Position numbers and translations under genes: made by a program. Under the pieces are notes generated by a model. It saw only the letters and a list, made by a program, of their open reading frames with translations. It made no database searches and was not told where the DNA came from. 64,000 nucleotides of DNA from Clarkia xantiana subsp. parviflora (taxonomy: Eukaryota > Streptophyta > Magnoliopsida > Myrtales > Onagraceae): the NCBI GenBank assembly GCA_036873135.1, contig JAPTYO010000003.1:20422001-20486000 (forward strand), read 5' to 3'. Shown piece after piece: positions 23,868 to 37,038 of this stretch. Position 1 is the stretch's first letter; each line of letters begins with the position of its first letter.

Positions 23868-25136
23868 TCTCTATATAAAAGTTAAGGTTAGTTTGAGTTG
23901 ACTCCAACAAAATTAATTACACATTTTACCCTTTGTATTTCTAAACCTGGAATGTTTCCTTACTTTCTTGTTGGGTTCCATTCAAAATCCAAACGCGACT
24001 TTTGATCATTACCAAACAACACAAGCACAACTACCTCCATTCCAACAACACGTCCCTTCATAGAGACACTTGCATAATACCTCTTCCTACATAATCGGCA
24101 GTCTTATAATTCCCAAATGGCCAAATTCATCAACTACCCACGCTATCTTTCCACTTTCCACCCTCTGAAGATTTTCTTAATTTATCGTCAACCAAAGAAA
24201 AAAAAACCTACCGTGTGTGCAACGTTGGTCAGCGCTATCTTCAACTCTAAATAAAATTGATAAGCATAAATACAAGATGGGTTCATCTTTACCTTCGATA
24301 GGATGCCACGCCACCTATTGCAGATGTTACCCTTTATTTTTAACGTATTTTTGTGAAGGCTTAGTCAGTTTTATTGTGGTTGTTTTAAATATGATTTTTG
24401 CTCTGTACCAACTCTTATCTCATAGCCGATGGTCCGTGTTAAAGCCCATATTAAATATTTCATAATTTTGCACATATAAAGTTAATTTATCTATTAATAC
24501 AGTCCTCCGTTGCCTGCCATCTCCTTATGAACTCTTTGTTTTTTTTTTGGCCAACTCATGAACTCTCACACTTGCTGATTTTTATCCCAAGTTATTGTCC
24601 ATAACAATAGCAGTTGTTAAATAAGTTAGATTAGCAATTTTTTTCATCATCAAACTTAGACATGAGGAATATATAAGTGCCTACTATTCTCGCATTCATG
24701 ATAATTTCTAATAGTATGTTTCAGTACAAACTCATAGTATGTGGCAGAATAATAGACAATATATATGTGTATTTTTTTTTGGTTTAAAACTGGAACTTAT
24801 CTTACTTTTATGGAAATGGACTCATGTATGTTTGGTTTGCGATCTTCGGCCAGGTTCTCATGATCGTTTGATTTTGGTATGAAAAAGCAAGCATGAGATC
24901 CAAGATTTCTCATGGTGTGTATGCTTATTTTTAACCACATGAAGTCAGATTTTAAACAACTTGAGCTGAGCTCTATGTGAGAAGGCTTTAAGTTGCTTTA
25001 TATCATGCTTCAAGTTGCTCTTTATGCTGATATCTTTTATTATACAATTCTTCGTTCTAACTTAACTAAACTCTATTAAATCTATAAGAGATAAAAAGTT
25101 AATCACACATGCAACGCACGTGTCTAATTTATCTGG
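23868..25136 (+). mobile_element. probable Helitron, second family
   Basis: Begins TCTCTATATAAAAGTTAAGG, a classic plant Helitron 5' end. It ends with hairpin ACACATGC-AAC-GCACGTGT (25105-25122) followed 10 bases later by CTGG (CTRR) and T. No coding potential. An ultra-short poly-A insertion sits inside at 24527-24566. The pairing of these two ends is inferred. Confidence 0.45.
24527..24566. repeat. ultra-short T-run insertion with 9-bp direct repeats
   Basis: ATGAACTCT occurs at 24527-24535 and 24558-24566. The 22-bp insert reads, on minus, GAGTTGGCC followed by an A-run. The TTGGCC-An edge matches the insertion at 31514-31561. Confidence 0.6.
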
Positions 25137-25193
25137 TTTAATATAAAAGATAAAATGCAACCATGTATATCAGTATATGTAAGGCTGGCAGAG

Positions 25194-26546
<1,353 letters not shown>

Positions 26547-29500
26547 TTTACTATATTATATTAATTCGGCACCGGAAGCCCTCTGACTGACACGTGGGCG
26601 GTTCGTACAGTCAGCGTTTCCTAATTTAATTGGAGTTCTCTAAATTTAGATACATAATATTGGTTGATTGAAAATTAAGAAGTATTTTTATCTCCTAATT
26701 TAGTCTCTATGCAATTTAAAGAAACAAATTAATTAAAAGTCTCCTTTTAAATAGTAAATCTATACAGTTTGGTTCCGGAAGACCGTAGGCCGCCACGTAA
26801 GCAATATATATTAAGTAATATAATAAATACACAACGACACAAATAAATATTTAAAAAAAATATTGCGAATTTCTTTCCACTGAAGATGAAACATACGGCA
26901 ATACTAACTAAAATATACTATAGTGTAAAATGTAAAATATATTAACATAATTTAAGGAACAAATCACGGAAAAATCTACATACATGGCAATGGCAATATT
27001 AATATATTATATAAATTTTGAGGAAACTTTCTGATACATAATAACAATAAATATATTCGGCAAAAAAAAAACAATAAATATATATACAATATATTTTGTA
27101 CAATATTTTAATAGAGTTAAGGGATAATGTATATAGTAGATTACCATCAATAGAAGAACAAAGATTATTAAGAGCCAAAAAATTACCACCAAAGGTCCAA
27201 CACTGTCGAGGACGTGGAGCAGGAAGCTCATTATGAGGTAAAACACCATCATATATTGCGAGTTGCGACCGAGATGAATTTTTCACTAATAATCGCACAT
27301 CTCAACTTTAACATAATTTCTACTATTTGTTTTGACTATGTATTGATTAATGTTCCATTATTCTCTTAAATTGAAGGTTCTATTATTCAAAGAATATATA
27401 CATATACATATATACTGGAACCGAGCCTTGAAATACAACATACAAATTAACTACGATTAGTTAGTCGGTAATACTATTTCACATGACATTATATTATAAG
27501 GATTACTTCAGTATTACAGAACACTCTTATATATGGTATAGAACTAATCCATATGATCCGGTTCATTTTAACTCTATAAAATTCAGTACTTAGTTTGTAC
27601 TATAGTGTATGACAATGCGAGCATTGTCGTGCCCGCAAACCGTTGAAAATGTTTCTACATATATTTCAATCACGAAGGCGATTTTTTTCATCGGCATGCG
27701 ACCATGACGTGTATGATAATATCCAGCACCATCATCACTACTCTTTCGACATGAGTAGCATGCACTATGAACATGCATGGCATCACCCGATTAAATATGG
27801 CCACTAGTGATATCATTTTATCAGAAGGAGTTAGCATGGATTTCCCGCTCTAATTTTTGCAGCGTATGCACCAATTACATCTACCTCCTTTGCCAATATC
27901 GTTGCTTGGTAAACAAATTTACTATTAGTAAACCCTAGATAGTCTAGCTATATTTTTCACTATATTTGATGAAGTTACATGTTTGTGGGAGGTTTTTGTA
28001 CTACATGAACTGTGTTAGCATGAGCTTCTGGATGAGTCGACGACATGGAGGCGTTTATGTTTGTTCTTTAACTATTTTTTTTTATTGAAATGCTCATTAT
28101 TCTTTTATTTTTAGTATATATATATATATATATATAATTCCTTATTAATAATTATAACTTCATTTTAATTAAGATATTTGTTATAGTTTCGTGATGAAGT
28201 TAATTATGTCCTGGCAGGTGAAATTATGGTACAACTTTAAGAGAGGGGTAGATGGATCACACACCGAATAGTTATAAAGTGTTGGATTGATAAGAGCATG
28301 AATTATAATAGGTCGTATGGGAGAACTTAACGGCATGTTTGGTTCGTGGAATGAGAATAAGGAATAGGAAATGAGGAATAGGAATAGGAATTAGGAATAT
28401 GTATGATGTTGTTTGGTTGACATGAGAAATATGGAATGAGGATTCCAAATTCAATGTTTGGTTGATAAAATATTATAGTAAATGAATGGAATAAGTCATA
28501 ATTGACATATATAGCCTTTTGTTATTTTATTAATTAAATTATTATTATTAAACATGAAAAGGAAAATCATATATTATTAAACGAAAATTGGAAAAAAAAT
28601 TCTTCAAAAACTGTTATTTTTTTACAAAAACAATTATTCTTAACAATTCCTTGATAGACTAATATGTTTATCTATGACTAAAAAGAATACAAATATTAAA
28701 AAATAGCAAATCAACTATATTCACAAACAATGTATATGAAAAAAAATAGCAACAAGAAACATTTTGCGTGAACAGATTATGTAAAAAATAGATTATATAT
28801 GTAAACGACGAAACATATTGTAAGACACAGACTATAAAATACTTTAAAAACCATATTAGGTACGTAAACGAAGAAATATATTGTAAGATACATGTGTAAA
28901 TACTTACAAACAATTATACTCTACTGATCAATAATAGTAAGTAACAAACAATTGTCACAAACAACATATCGAGACTAATTAGATGATTGTAAACTATTAT
29001 CTCTCTTATTTTTTTTTTGTCAAAGTTAATAAGTACGAAGAAAACAAGGAAAAGTTACTGTTTTTATTAAGTACGAAGCAGATCGAGCAAAAAAACACAA
29101 AACAAAAAAGAACGCAGCAAAACTTACTGTTTTATATAGGCAGACGCCGACGGGGCGGCAGTACGGCGACGACAGGGCGGTGGAAGTCAAGGCCAGCTGC
29201 AGTCTGAAGCAGACAGTCGCATGCGCATGTAGAGTTGGAGATGTCGTTTTTATTTTTTTTATAATGGAGACACCGTTGCAAATTTGCAATATATAATAAT
29301 AATTTAGGTTTAATTATAATAATGATGATAAATATAAAAATAACGGAAGATAAGAAAAGACACTTTACGAAGGTTAAACTTGTATTTTATTTTTTATTAT
29401 TAATTTTAGAATGCATGGAATGGTCAATCCTAGGGGTTAGGTTAAAATTAAGTATTCCATCAAAATTAGCGATTAGGATTCCTTATTCCACAAATTAAAT

Positions 29501-30652
29501 GAACCAAACACCATAATTGGAATACAGAATCCTAATTCCTTATTCCATTTCATGAACCAAACATGGTGTAAGGGAAATATATACTCTGGATGCATGCATG
29601 GTCAAAATAAACAAAGACATCAATATTGTCATGATAATGGGGCTCTCCTTGATAAGCACATAGATCTTTATGATCAGGAACACCGCAGAGATAGTTAGCA
29701 AGAATACATAAATATGAGGATTTGATATCGTTCGGCTTTGTGCTCCTTAAACACGTAATTTAATACAATGGTTACGGCCACCATCTAAACGAAATGTACG
29801 AGCTCCACATTTAATATTTTATAATAATTATATAATATCACAATATATATATATTAATTTCTTTTTATAGCACAAAAAAATATTATTTAAAATTAAATTT
29901 AATGGCGATTACATTTACTGCAACTTTTTCAATATTATAATATATATGCTCAGTATTATTTTCATAGTATAAATGTATCTTTATATGTACATATATGATA
30001 TAATATTTTTTTAGATCTTTTACTTTGCCAGCTCTTGAATATTTTTTTAGATATAGGGTATGACTTTTATTTTAGATATAGTACTTATTTTTCAACGCTT
30101 TAATGATATCATATTTAGGTTTTTTTTCTTTCTATAATTTACTGATTTAATATTCATTTTAATTACTTTTTATAATTTATTATGTGCATGGTTTATCATT
30201 TTTAAATTTTAGTTACTTTAGGTTTGTTTTTATGGTTTTAAAATTTTATTTAGTAGTTATTAATATTTAGATGTAAAATTAACTAACTTTCATAATTTCT
30301 TATAGTTTGTTTTAATTTTTTTTTTTCAATTAGGTTAAATTAATTAAATTTGTGTACATAGTCTCTACTCTCTACTTATATAATTACAATAATGAACAAG
30401 CTGAGAGAAAATGTAGGGACAAATTAGAAAAGTGATCAAAGTTGACTTTAGGGAATAAAATGTAACTTTCACTTAGATTTTTCGTTTATTTTTATATAAA
30501 AAAATTGATAAAGAAAATATACTTATATAATATTAAATTTATAGAATATTGGTTGATATAAGTTCAATTTTGAAAGTATAAGAAATTAAGTATTTTAACT
30601 TTTGTTTGTTGGGTAATATTTTACCCGCGCGGTGCGCGGGATTAGTAGCTAG
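26547..30652 (+). mobile_element. Helitron-like element, copy 4
   Basis: Shares the ~255-bp head of copies 1-3 (start TTTACTATATT, TC changed to TT) and ends with the family hairpin (30624-30640) and CTAG at 30649-30652, then T. A 1.24-kb Harbinger-like element (28331-29568) has inserted into it. No transposition gene is visible. Confidence 0.68.
28331..29568. mobile_element. PIF/Harbinger-like element nested in Helitron 4
   Basis: Terminal inverted repeats CGGCATGTTTGGTTC / GAACCAAACATGGTG with 3-bp TSD TAA (28328-28330, 29569-29571). AGGAATAGGAAT-type subterminal repeats face each other inside both ends. No complete transposase frame; a GC-rich patch at 29140-29240 interrupts the AT-rich interior. 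It is probably non-autonomous. Confidence 0.75.
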
Positions 30653-30765
30653 TATTAATGTAAGCACATAATGAGTAATGTGTTGGTTATGAATATTTTT
30701 AATTTACAAAACTATAAATTTTAAATTTAAGACATTTAATTAAGAGATAAAAAACCGAACTGTTA

Positions 30766-31182
30766 GAGCATCCACAGTGGTATTACGTAAAGATTACGTA
30801 AACGTGGGTCCTACATATTTATTTAAGTAAAACAACAAAAACTATCTACAGTGGTTTTACATAGCATTCCTTAAAGATGAGACCCACACGTTAATTTATG
30901 TTTTTACATAAAGCATTCATTAAATTTAAGTAATGCACTATGTATTACGTAACCAATTTTTTATTATAAATTAATTCATTTTATAATTAATGCTAATATC
31001 TTATTGGTGGTTGTTGCAAAATTTAATAATAAAATATATTTAAGGAATATGTTTAAGTAATACGATTGCAGAGAAAATATTTTTTACGTGTGTCTTAAAT
31101 TTACGTATTACTTAAAGTGTACATAAATATCTACGTGGCAATTTTAAAGAATACAATTTATGTAAAACCATTGTGGATGCTC
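30766..31182. mobile_element. Harbinger-type MITE C
   Basis: A 417-bp element with ends GAGCATCCACAGTGG / CCATTGTGGATGCTC and TSD TTA on both sides. It lies about 110 bp beyond the 3' end of Helitron 4. The ends are like those of MITEs A and B, but the interior differs (repeated TTACGTAA-like motifs). Confidence 0.82.
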
Positions 31183-31185
31183 TTA

Positions 31186-31513
31186 CACCATAAATTTGTT
31201 TTGTTGCTCCTCAAACGGCCTACTTTTACCTTCGAATTAAATAACTTGTGGACACAATAATAGCCAACCATTAAGATACTATATATTTGTTAGATTTTTT
31301 GGTATCATCATTAAAATTCATTAGTTCTAATTCTAACTCAGACGAGAGCCCCTAGCTGGGTCCCATTCAAACCACAATAAAGTTGGTACTCAATTCCAAC
31401 CAAGTTGCAACACTTGCGAACACTCTTAGTTGTTATCTTTAAAAAAATATTTAATTAATTATTTTAATTTTAATTTGAGAAATATTATATGGACGAAAAT
31501 GGGTGAAACAAAT
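31186..31513. other. intergenic, no gene seen
   Basis: AT-rich, without recognisable features, between MITE C and the SINE. Confidence 0.4.
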
Positions 31514-31561
31514 AATTTACCCAACCCTTGGCCAAAAAAAAAAAAAAAAATTTACCCAACC
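31514..31561. repeat. ultra-short A-run insertion with 13-bp direct repeats
   Basis: AATTTACCCAACC is present at 31514-31526 and 31549-31561. Between them is only CTTGGCC plus a run of A. This is the clearest of the tail-only insertions. Confidence 0.7.
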
Positions 31562-31570
31562 ATGTAATAT

Positions 31571-31820
31571 GGTGTGGTGGTTCAGCGCCTCATCCCTTAA
31601 CCGGAGGTCAGGGGTTCAAACCCCGCTAGTGACCATGGGAATGGAAAAATATTCATGGCCAGCACTTTACCCATTACGGGCGGACCCCGGTGCGAGTGGG
31701 GATTAGTCTAGAATGGAGCAACTATGCTACGGGTGCTGCCCTCCTGATCAACTATGCTACGGGTGCTGCCCTCCTGATGGGGGCCCACCTAGGATCACCC
31801 CGCGAGAAAAAAAAAAAAAA
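31571..31820 (+). mobile_element. tRNA-derived SINE
   Basis: An internal Pol III promoter is visible: A-box TGGTTCAGCGCC (31578-31589) and B-box GGTTCAAACCCC (31613-31624). The body is unrelated to tRNA and ends CCCCGCGAG plus poly-A. A 30-bp unit ending GCCCTCCTGAT is tandemly duplicated at 31719-31748/31749-31778. A truncated copy lies at 23676. Confidence 0.85.
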
Positions 31821-32203
31821 TTACCCATACAAAAAATTATTACAACTGACTAGCACACGACCAAGCCATCTTCCTGATGATTATGAGAATTGGAATCATT
31901 TGACCGACCACACACTGACCAACATATACTAATTGTATAGTTGTATTGTATTGCAGTACTGTCACCGTCCACTAAACAAAGTATTGGTCCGATTGGAGAA
32001 CACGTCATCCATCTATCTATTTTAAAGAAATTGGTAAAACAACTTGTATTTTTATGAGCAAATTAAGTTTTAATCTCGTCGAAATGTTTTCTAGTAGTGT
32101 TTTAACTATAATATTTTCGATTCGATTTTGCAAAGCAATCTTGTACACTAAAAAATCTAAATACAAAAATTAAATATCCTTTTTTTAGAGACAATATGGA
32201 AGC
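31821..32203. other. intergenic, no gene seen
   Basis: No supportable gene. The last bases (GAAGC, 32199-32203) are the left TSD of the next element. Confidence 0.45.
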
Positions 32204-33338
32204 TATAGAAGAATGAGAATTGTATTATAGATTTTATTTAGGGTTGAGTACATGTACCTATATATATAGATACAAGACTTTATCTATAGCAATATAATAA
32301 GAAACATAATCTGATAATATACTAAGAATATATCTATTCCTAATCTAGATATATTTATCTAAATATAATAAGATATATTTATCTATAATATATCTTATTC
32401 CCTTATACGCCCCCGCAAGACGGACGTTCTGACAAGAATGGCCGATCTTGATACGAAGAATATTAATGAATGCCCTAATAGTCCAGTCTTCATCGGAAGA
32501 TGCCCGAAGAGGTCCAATCGGCAACGGCGGAAGCCCGGAAATGTCCAGTCGGCACGGCGGTAGCCCGGAAATATCCATCCAGTCGGCACGGCGGTAGCCC
32601 GGAGGTCCAGTCGGCAATGGCGGAGACCCGGAGAAGTCCAGTCGGTCAGGATGCTGCTGGTCACGATGTTCACGTTGGTGAACGATAAGCAAACGACGGA
32701 GGTGAATTTGCTCGTTGGAGCAAACCTCTTAATTCCAACAAAAAGGCAGCAAGTCTCAATCAGAAAGCTTGAAGCTAGTCACGGAGCCACGGAAGAGTCC
32801 TCAGGTGTAGCGATCAGATACTTTCGCTCGTTGGAGCTAGTAGGATCGAGGATGTTGGTAAATAGAAATACCGCCATGAGCATGGGCCAATAAAAAAATT
32901 ACGCTCGTTGGAGCGGGTACCAAAAGATCGGTGCAGAAATCGTCGATACGGAAGAAGGGATTTATTGTCTTATTAGAAAAGAAAGAAAAAAAAAACTGAA
33001 ATTAGAATTGGCCAGGGGGCGGCCGGCATGACATCTTCATAGTTGACGGCGGTGCCGACCGCCCCTGAACAGCGGCGATGGTGGGCGACGGCTTGTAAGA
33101 GGTACTCGTTGGAGTTAGAAAGGCTCTGATACCATATAGAATAATGAGAATTGTATTATAGATCTTATTTAGGGTTGAGTACATGTACCTATATATATAG
33201 ATACAAGACTTTATCTATAGCAATATAATAAGAAACATAATCTAATAATATACTAAGAATATATCTATTCTTAATCTAGATATATTTATCTAAATATAAT
33301 AAAATATATTTATCTATAATATATCTTATTCCCTTATA
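32204..33338 (-). mobile_element. TRIM-like non-autonomous LTR element with TATA ends
   Basis: Two 204-bp direct repeats (32204-32407, 33135-33338; about 5 differences) are flanked by a perfect 5-bp TSD, GAAGC (32199-32203, 33339-33343). Next to the right repeat is GGCTCTGATACCA (33122-33134), the reverse complement of an initiator tRNA-Met PBS, so the element lies on the minus strand. Read that way, the LTR starts TATAAGGG and ends TTCTATA instead of TG...CA. The ~730-bp interior encodes no gag or pol. It holds tandem CCAGTCGGC-type repeats and several copies of GCTCGTTGGAGC. Confidence 0.88.
32483..32660. repeat. tandem repeats inside the TRIM-like element
   Basis: GC-rich units built around GTCCAGTCGGCA plus CGGCGGNAGCCCGG recur about every 33-37 bp, roughly four to five times. 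They are open in several frames, but this reflects the repeat rather than a gene. Confidence 0.75.
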
Positions 33339-33343
33339 GAAGC

Positions 33344-33892
33344 CACTGATGTTGGCTACTAAAACTAAGAGCACTATTGCATTTTTTTAGTACATGGAAA
33401 ATAATAACATTAATAAAATAAAATAAAAATGTGGATGCTATCTGACAATACTAATCACTTTTAACTTAAGGAGAAAACAAGAAACACCCCTTAACTATTG
33501 GAGGAGTCAAATAAATTTGTGACTCAATAGATGCAGAGTGGCTAGACAAAATAAGCTTTTGATGAGAAAGGGCGTTTTATACAATTCAATTTATCCTAAC
33601 TCTTAGATTAAACAGTTGATTATCAAATTGTTAACTGATGTTTAGTCGAACCAATTTCTAGTATAATTTTTTTAATATTTTGTTAGTTCAAATTTCATTT
33701 GTATACAAATCGTTTAGTTTCATTAGAATTTTGTTACAATCTTTTCAATTTATTATTGAATTCATTTTAAATACATATTAAAATACCCACGTTATCGAAA
33801 CATACACTTTTTAAATCAAACTTGACGAAAAAATGTAACAAATGTATTAACTTGCTCATAAATTGTAAGTTCAGATATTATTTAAAAAAAAT
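33344..33892. other. intergenic, no gene seen
   Basis: AT-rich gap between the TRIM-like element and the MULE element. No gene or paired ends found. Confidence 0.45.
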
Positions 33893-34786
33893 GGGTTAAG
33901 AACCTATGAAAGGTCTGAACTATCACCCATGTTAATGGGAGAGGTTTGAAATTTAAAAAGTTAATAACAGAGGTCTGAAATTTCAATTTTGTTGATTTGA
34001 GGTTTTCCGTCCATTTTTAGGGTTAAATTTAACAGAATTATGTGAAATGACATTTTTGCCCCTTTAATATTTTGTTTTATTTAATATCTTATTTAAGTAA
34101 ATGTGAAATGACAATTTTACCCCTAAAGTCAAATTAAAACCACCCAACTCTGGCCACTGCCACCCGACTCCGGCCACCACCACCCGACTCCGGCGACCAC
34201 CACCTCGACTCCGACGACCACCACCTCGGCTCCGGCGACCCGACTCCGGCCACCACCTCAGCAAAAAAGCTTCGATCGGGGCCAAAAAGCTCCGATCGGG
34301 GCCAAAAAAGCTCCGATCGGAGCTCTGCGGCTCCGGTCGGGGCCACAGAGCTCCAGATCGGAGCTCAATCGGGGCCGGCGGCTCCGATCGGAGTCCAATC
34401 GGGGCCGGTGGCTCTGATTTTGGTCCAATCAGAGCCTTGGTGGTGGTCGCCGGAGTACGGTGGTGGTCGCCGGAGTACGGTGGTGGTCGCCGGAGTACGA
34501 TTGGTGGTCGCCGGAGTACCGTGGTGGCTTCAAGGGCATTTTGGTCTTTTCACTCCAAGCATGTGAGGGGCACACTTGATAGAAGGGCATTTTTGGAAAA
34601 AAAAAATTATTTCCGGTCACATGCCAAGCATGTGACCAACTTCCGTTAGTTTTAACGGAAAAAACTAACGGAGACCGCTGTTATTTACAAAACAGAAATT
34701 TCAGACCTCTGTTATTAACTTTTTAAATTTCAGACCTCTCCTGTTAACATGGGTGATAGTTCAGACCTTTCATAGGTTCTTAACCC
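33893..34786. mobile_element. MULE-type long-TIR element 1
   Basis: About 105-bp terminal inverted repeats beginning GGGTTAAGAACCTATGAAAG. The flanks are A-runs that allow a 9-bp TSD with one mismatch. The interior is GC-rich, with about four copies of GGTGGTGGTCGCCGGAGTAC (34438-34520) and matching CCGGCGACCACC units on the other side. Long TIRs with a 9-bp TSD suggest a Mutator-like element; no transposase is present. Confidence 0.75.
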
Positions 34787-34965
34787 AAAAAAAAAAAAAC
34801 TAAAATTGTAATAGCAACTTATATTAAGACACAACGAGAAACAGAGACATTAATTAGATTATTCAACCTTCCATGCCGAAAGAGAACATATCATTGCACA
34901 AGTGTTTTAATCTCATCTTTTTGAGAAACCCAGAAACATCAGCAACTCTCATTCAAGAAGATGAA

Positions 34966-36837
34966 TCAGTTTTCATATCTCAAATCCTTGAACCTCTTAA
35001 GCAAGCTTGTTTTGTATATCTCCAGCTCTGCATCCTCCGAAGAATGCGATGTAGATGTTATAACACGGAACGCCCCAGATTTATGCAGAGCCCCGACCGC
35101 CTCATCTACAATATCATTATCATCATCATCATCCATTAAAAGGGTTTAGGGTAATTAAGAAAAATCAAACATTTAGTTACACGTTTCGGTTATAACACCT
35201 CCCATCAAATCCGAACATCCTTTCAAAGCCGCATCATAAGCTCTACAAATTAGCTAGTAATAGTATGCAAATTGCAATTTAGTCTCTCTTGTAGAAGCTA
35301 AAGTTGCTTGTTTCCCAAGTTAGATCAAAGCTACTTAAGAACAACCATAATTTCTTCATTTAACTGCACAAGTTGCTATATGATAAGTCAAATGCTTACA
35401 TGAAAGAAAGATACCTGATTTTGAGAGGGCATCAAGTGCCTTGAGAGCTTCCTTCCTCGTCTTGTCGTCTGTTGCATTAACCAGCATATTAACAAGCTCT
35501 TTATCACCACCAATCTCCACTATTTTCATCCTCTTTTCATCTGCACATCCGATCCCAAAGTTCAATCACTTGACTAGCAAATGTTTAATTGCTATCTGAA
35601 GAAACTTATCCAAGTTCATGTGATTTTGTCATTTATTAATGGATTAAGAACTTAAAAACAGTCACAACTATATTTTATGTTGTTAATCGATGTCTCAGAT
35701 TTAAAATGTTGATATTTGGTATCCCAACTATTAGATTATTTGATTTACACTTTTTTTTTACTGACTTTGGTGTTAAAATTGGTGTTTTAAGCAACAAAAA
35801 CATGTTATTTTCCACTTTTTCGTAGTATCAAATTTGTACCCACCTGATAGTTGGGACAACGATTAGCAACATGACCTATAGTTGTGACTGTTTTTAGCTT
35901 CTTAACCCTTTATTAATATAGATAATAACGAACGTACCATCTACTGCAAAACGAGCTAATCTTGACGCTCCCATTCTCTTAAACAAAGGATCCTTAACAT
36001 GCAAGAGGGACACAGATTGCTGCATAATGTTATCACCTGAAATAAAGATGTCCACTAGAACAGCCTCAAATTCCTATAAATTTCATAAAAAACACATGAC
36101 AATCATATGAAAGCATAACTTACCCAAGTATGGGAAGAACTGGTAAGCAACAGCTGATGCTGTTCCCACAAATAACAACTTTAAGAACCATCCAATCTTT
36201 CTTTCAGCTTCATCTTCAAGAGCAATCTCCTCTGTATGTTAAGTTCCAGAAATTAGTGGGAATTAGTAATTAAACGAACACAATATGAAGGAGATGATGA
36301 TTATCTAGACAAGACATACAGATAATTGAACTGAGGCCTATGTAGTAAACAATATGTTAGAGTAATTACAGTGCATATATATTACTGAAATTTTTCAAGC
36401 ATGAATAGAAGTTGCTCATCCACACATAAACTAAATTGGAGAAAAAATGAATGTCATCAGATATTAAAGAATGTGCAAGTAAATTCCACGACCGGCTTTC
36501 TGCTAACTGCAAATTTTCAGAAAGCATACACCAAACACCAAACATTTTACTCAACTGGTAACTAACAGTTTGAATGGATGTGATATTGATAGAGGCGGAA
36601 AAATGGAAGACCTTTCCGGCTGAATGAAGAGAAGTTGCGATTTTCCAGGTGCCCACATTTTCTTTTGAAGAGGTACTACACAAAAAGCAAGTGAACTTAT
36701 ACATTAGTGAGTCCTTTCTACCCAAAAAAACAAAAAAATTCGTTATCAATACATAACAAACTCTGCACATCATCAAATCAAAAGAGAGACTAAGAATTGT
36801 GATTTACATTTGTCAGTTGTGCTGCTAATGCTCGCAT
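34966..36837 (-). CDS. ARM-repeat superfamily small membrane protein
   Basis: Six coding exons with consistent phases: 36808-36837, 36612-36675, 36124-36231, 35938-36036, 35415-35540, 34966-35105, encoding 188 aa (567 nt). The start ATG (36837) is the first AUG of the spliced leader; the first exon (up to 37038) is 5' UTR, with an intron at 36877-37037. The N-terminus (MRALAAQLTNYLFKRK) is basic and could be an organelle presequence. Residues ~45-66 (WFLKLLFVGTASAVAYQFF) form a hydrophobic segment likely to span a membrane. The rest is an Armadillo-like helical stretch (RMKIVEIGGDKELVNML, RKEALKALDALSKSDEAVGAL). It looks like the Arabidopsis AT3G56210-type protein, whose molecular role I do not know. 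A MULE MITE sits in the fourth coding intron. Divergent from the PPR gene, sharing its promoter interval. Confidence 0.87.
35641..35908. mobile_element. MULE-type MITE inside an ARM-gene intron
   Basis: A 268-bp element with TIRs of about 60 bp starting GGRTTAAGAA and containing AACAGTCACAACTATA, flanked by a perfect 9-bp TSD, TTTATTAAT (35632-35640, 35909-35917). It lies wholly within the intron 35541-35937, and its right end is about 30 bp from the splice donor. Confidence 0.88.
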
Positions 36838-37038
36838 AATACCCAGCAAAATGTTTCAGATATTGGAGTGGGGATACTGCAATTTTCAGTTCTTCCTTAG
36901 TAAACAACCTTGTTTGTCTGAGTAGAACAATTTTAATCAGATGCGTCCCCGATTCAGCAGAAATGGAAAAACCCGGAAAGGAAGTACCAACTGCTTGTTC
37001 TGATTTAGGAGTAAAGAATGAATTGAACAATACGTACC

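Noticed and set aside
31571..31640. A functional tRNA gene
   Set aside because: A- and B-boxes are present, but there is no cloverleaf with acceptor and anticodon stems; the body and poly-A show it is a SINE.
36877..37037. An extra leader exon at 36909-36990 with AG and GT borders
   Set aside because: It would require introns of 47 and 32 nt, too short for plant splicing.
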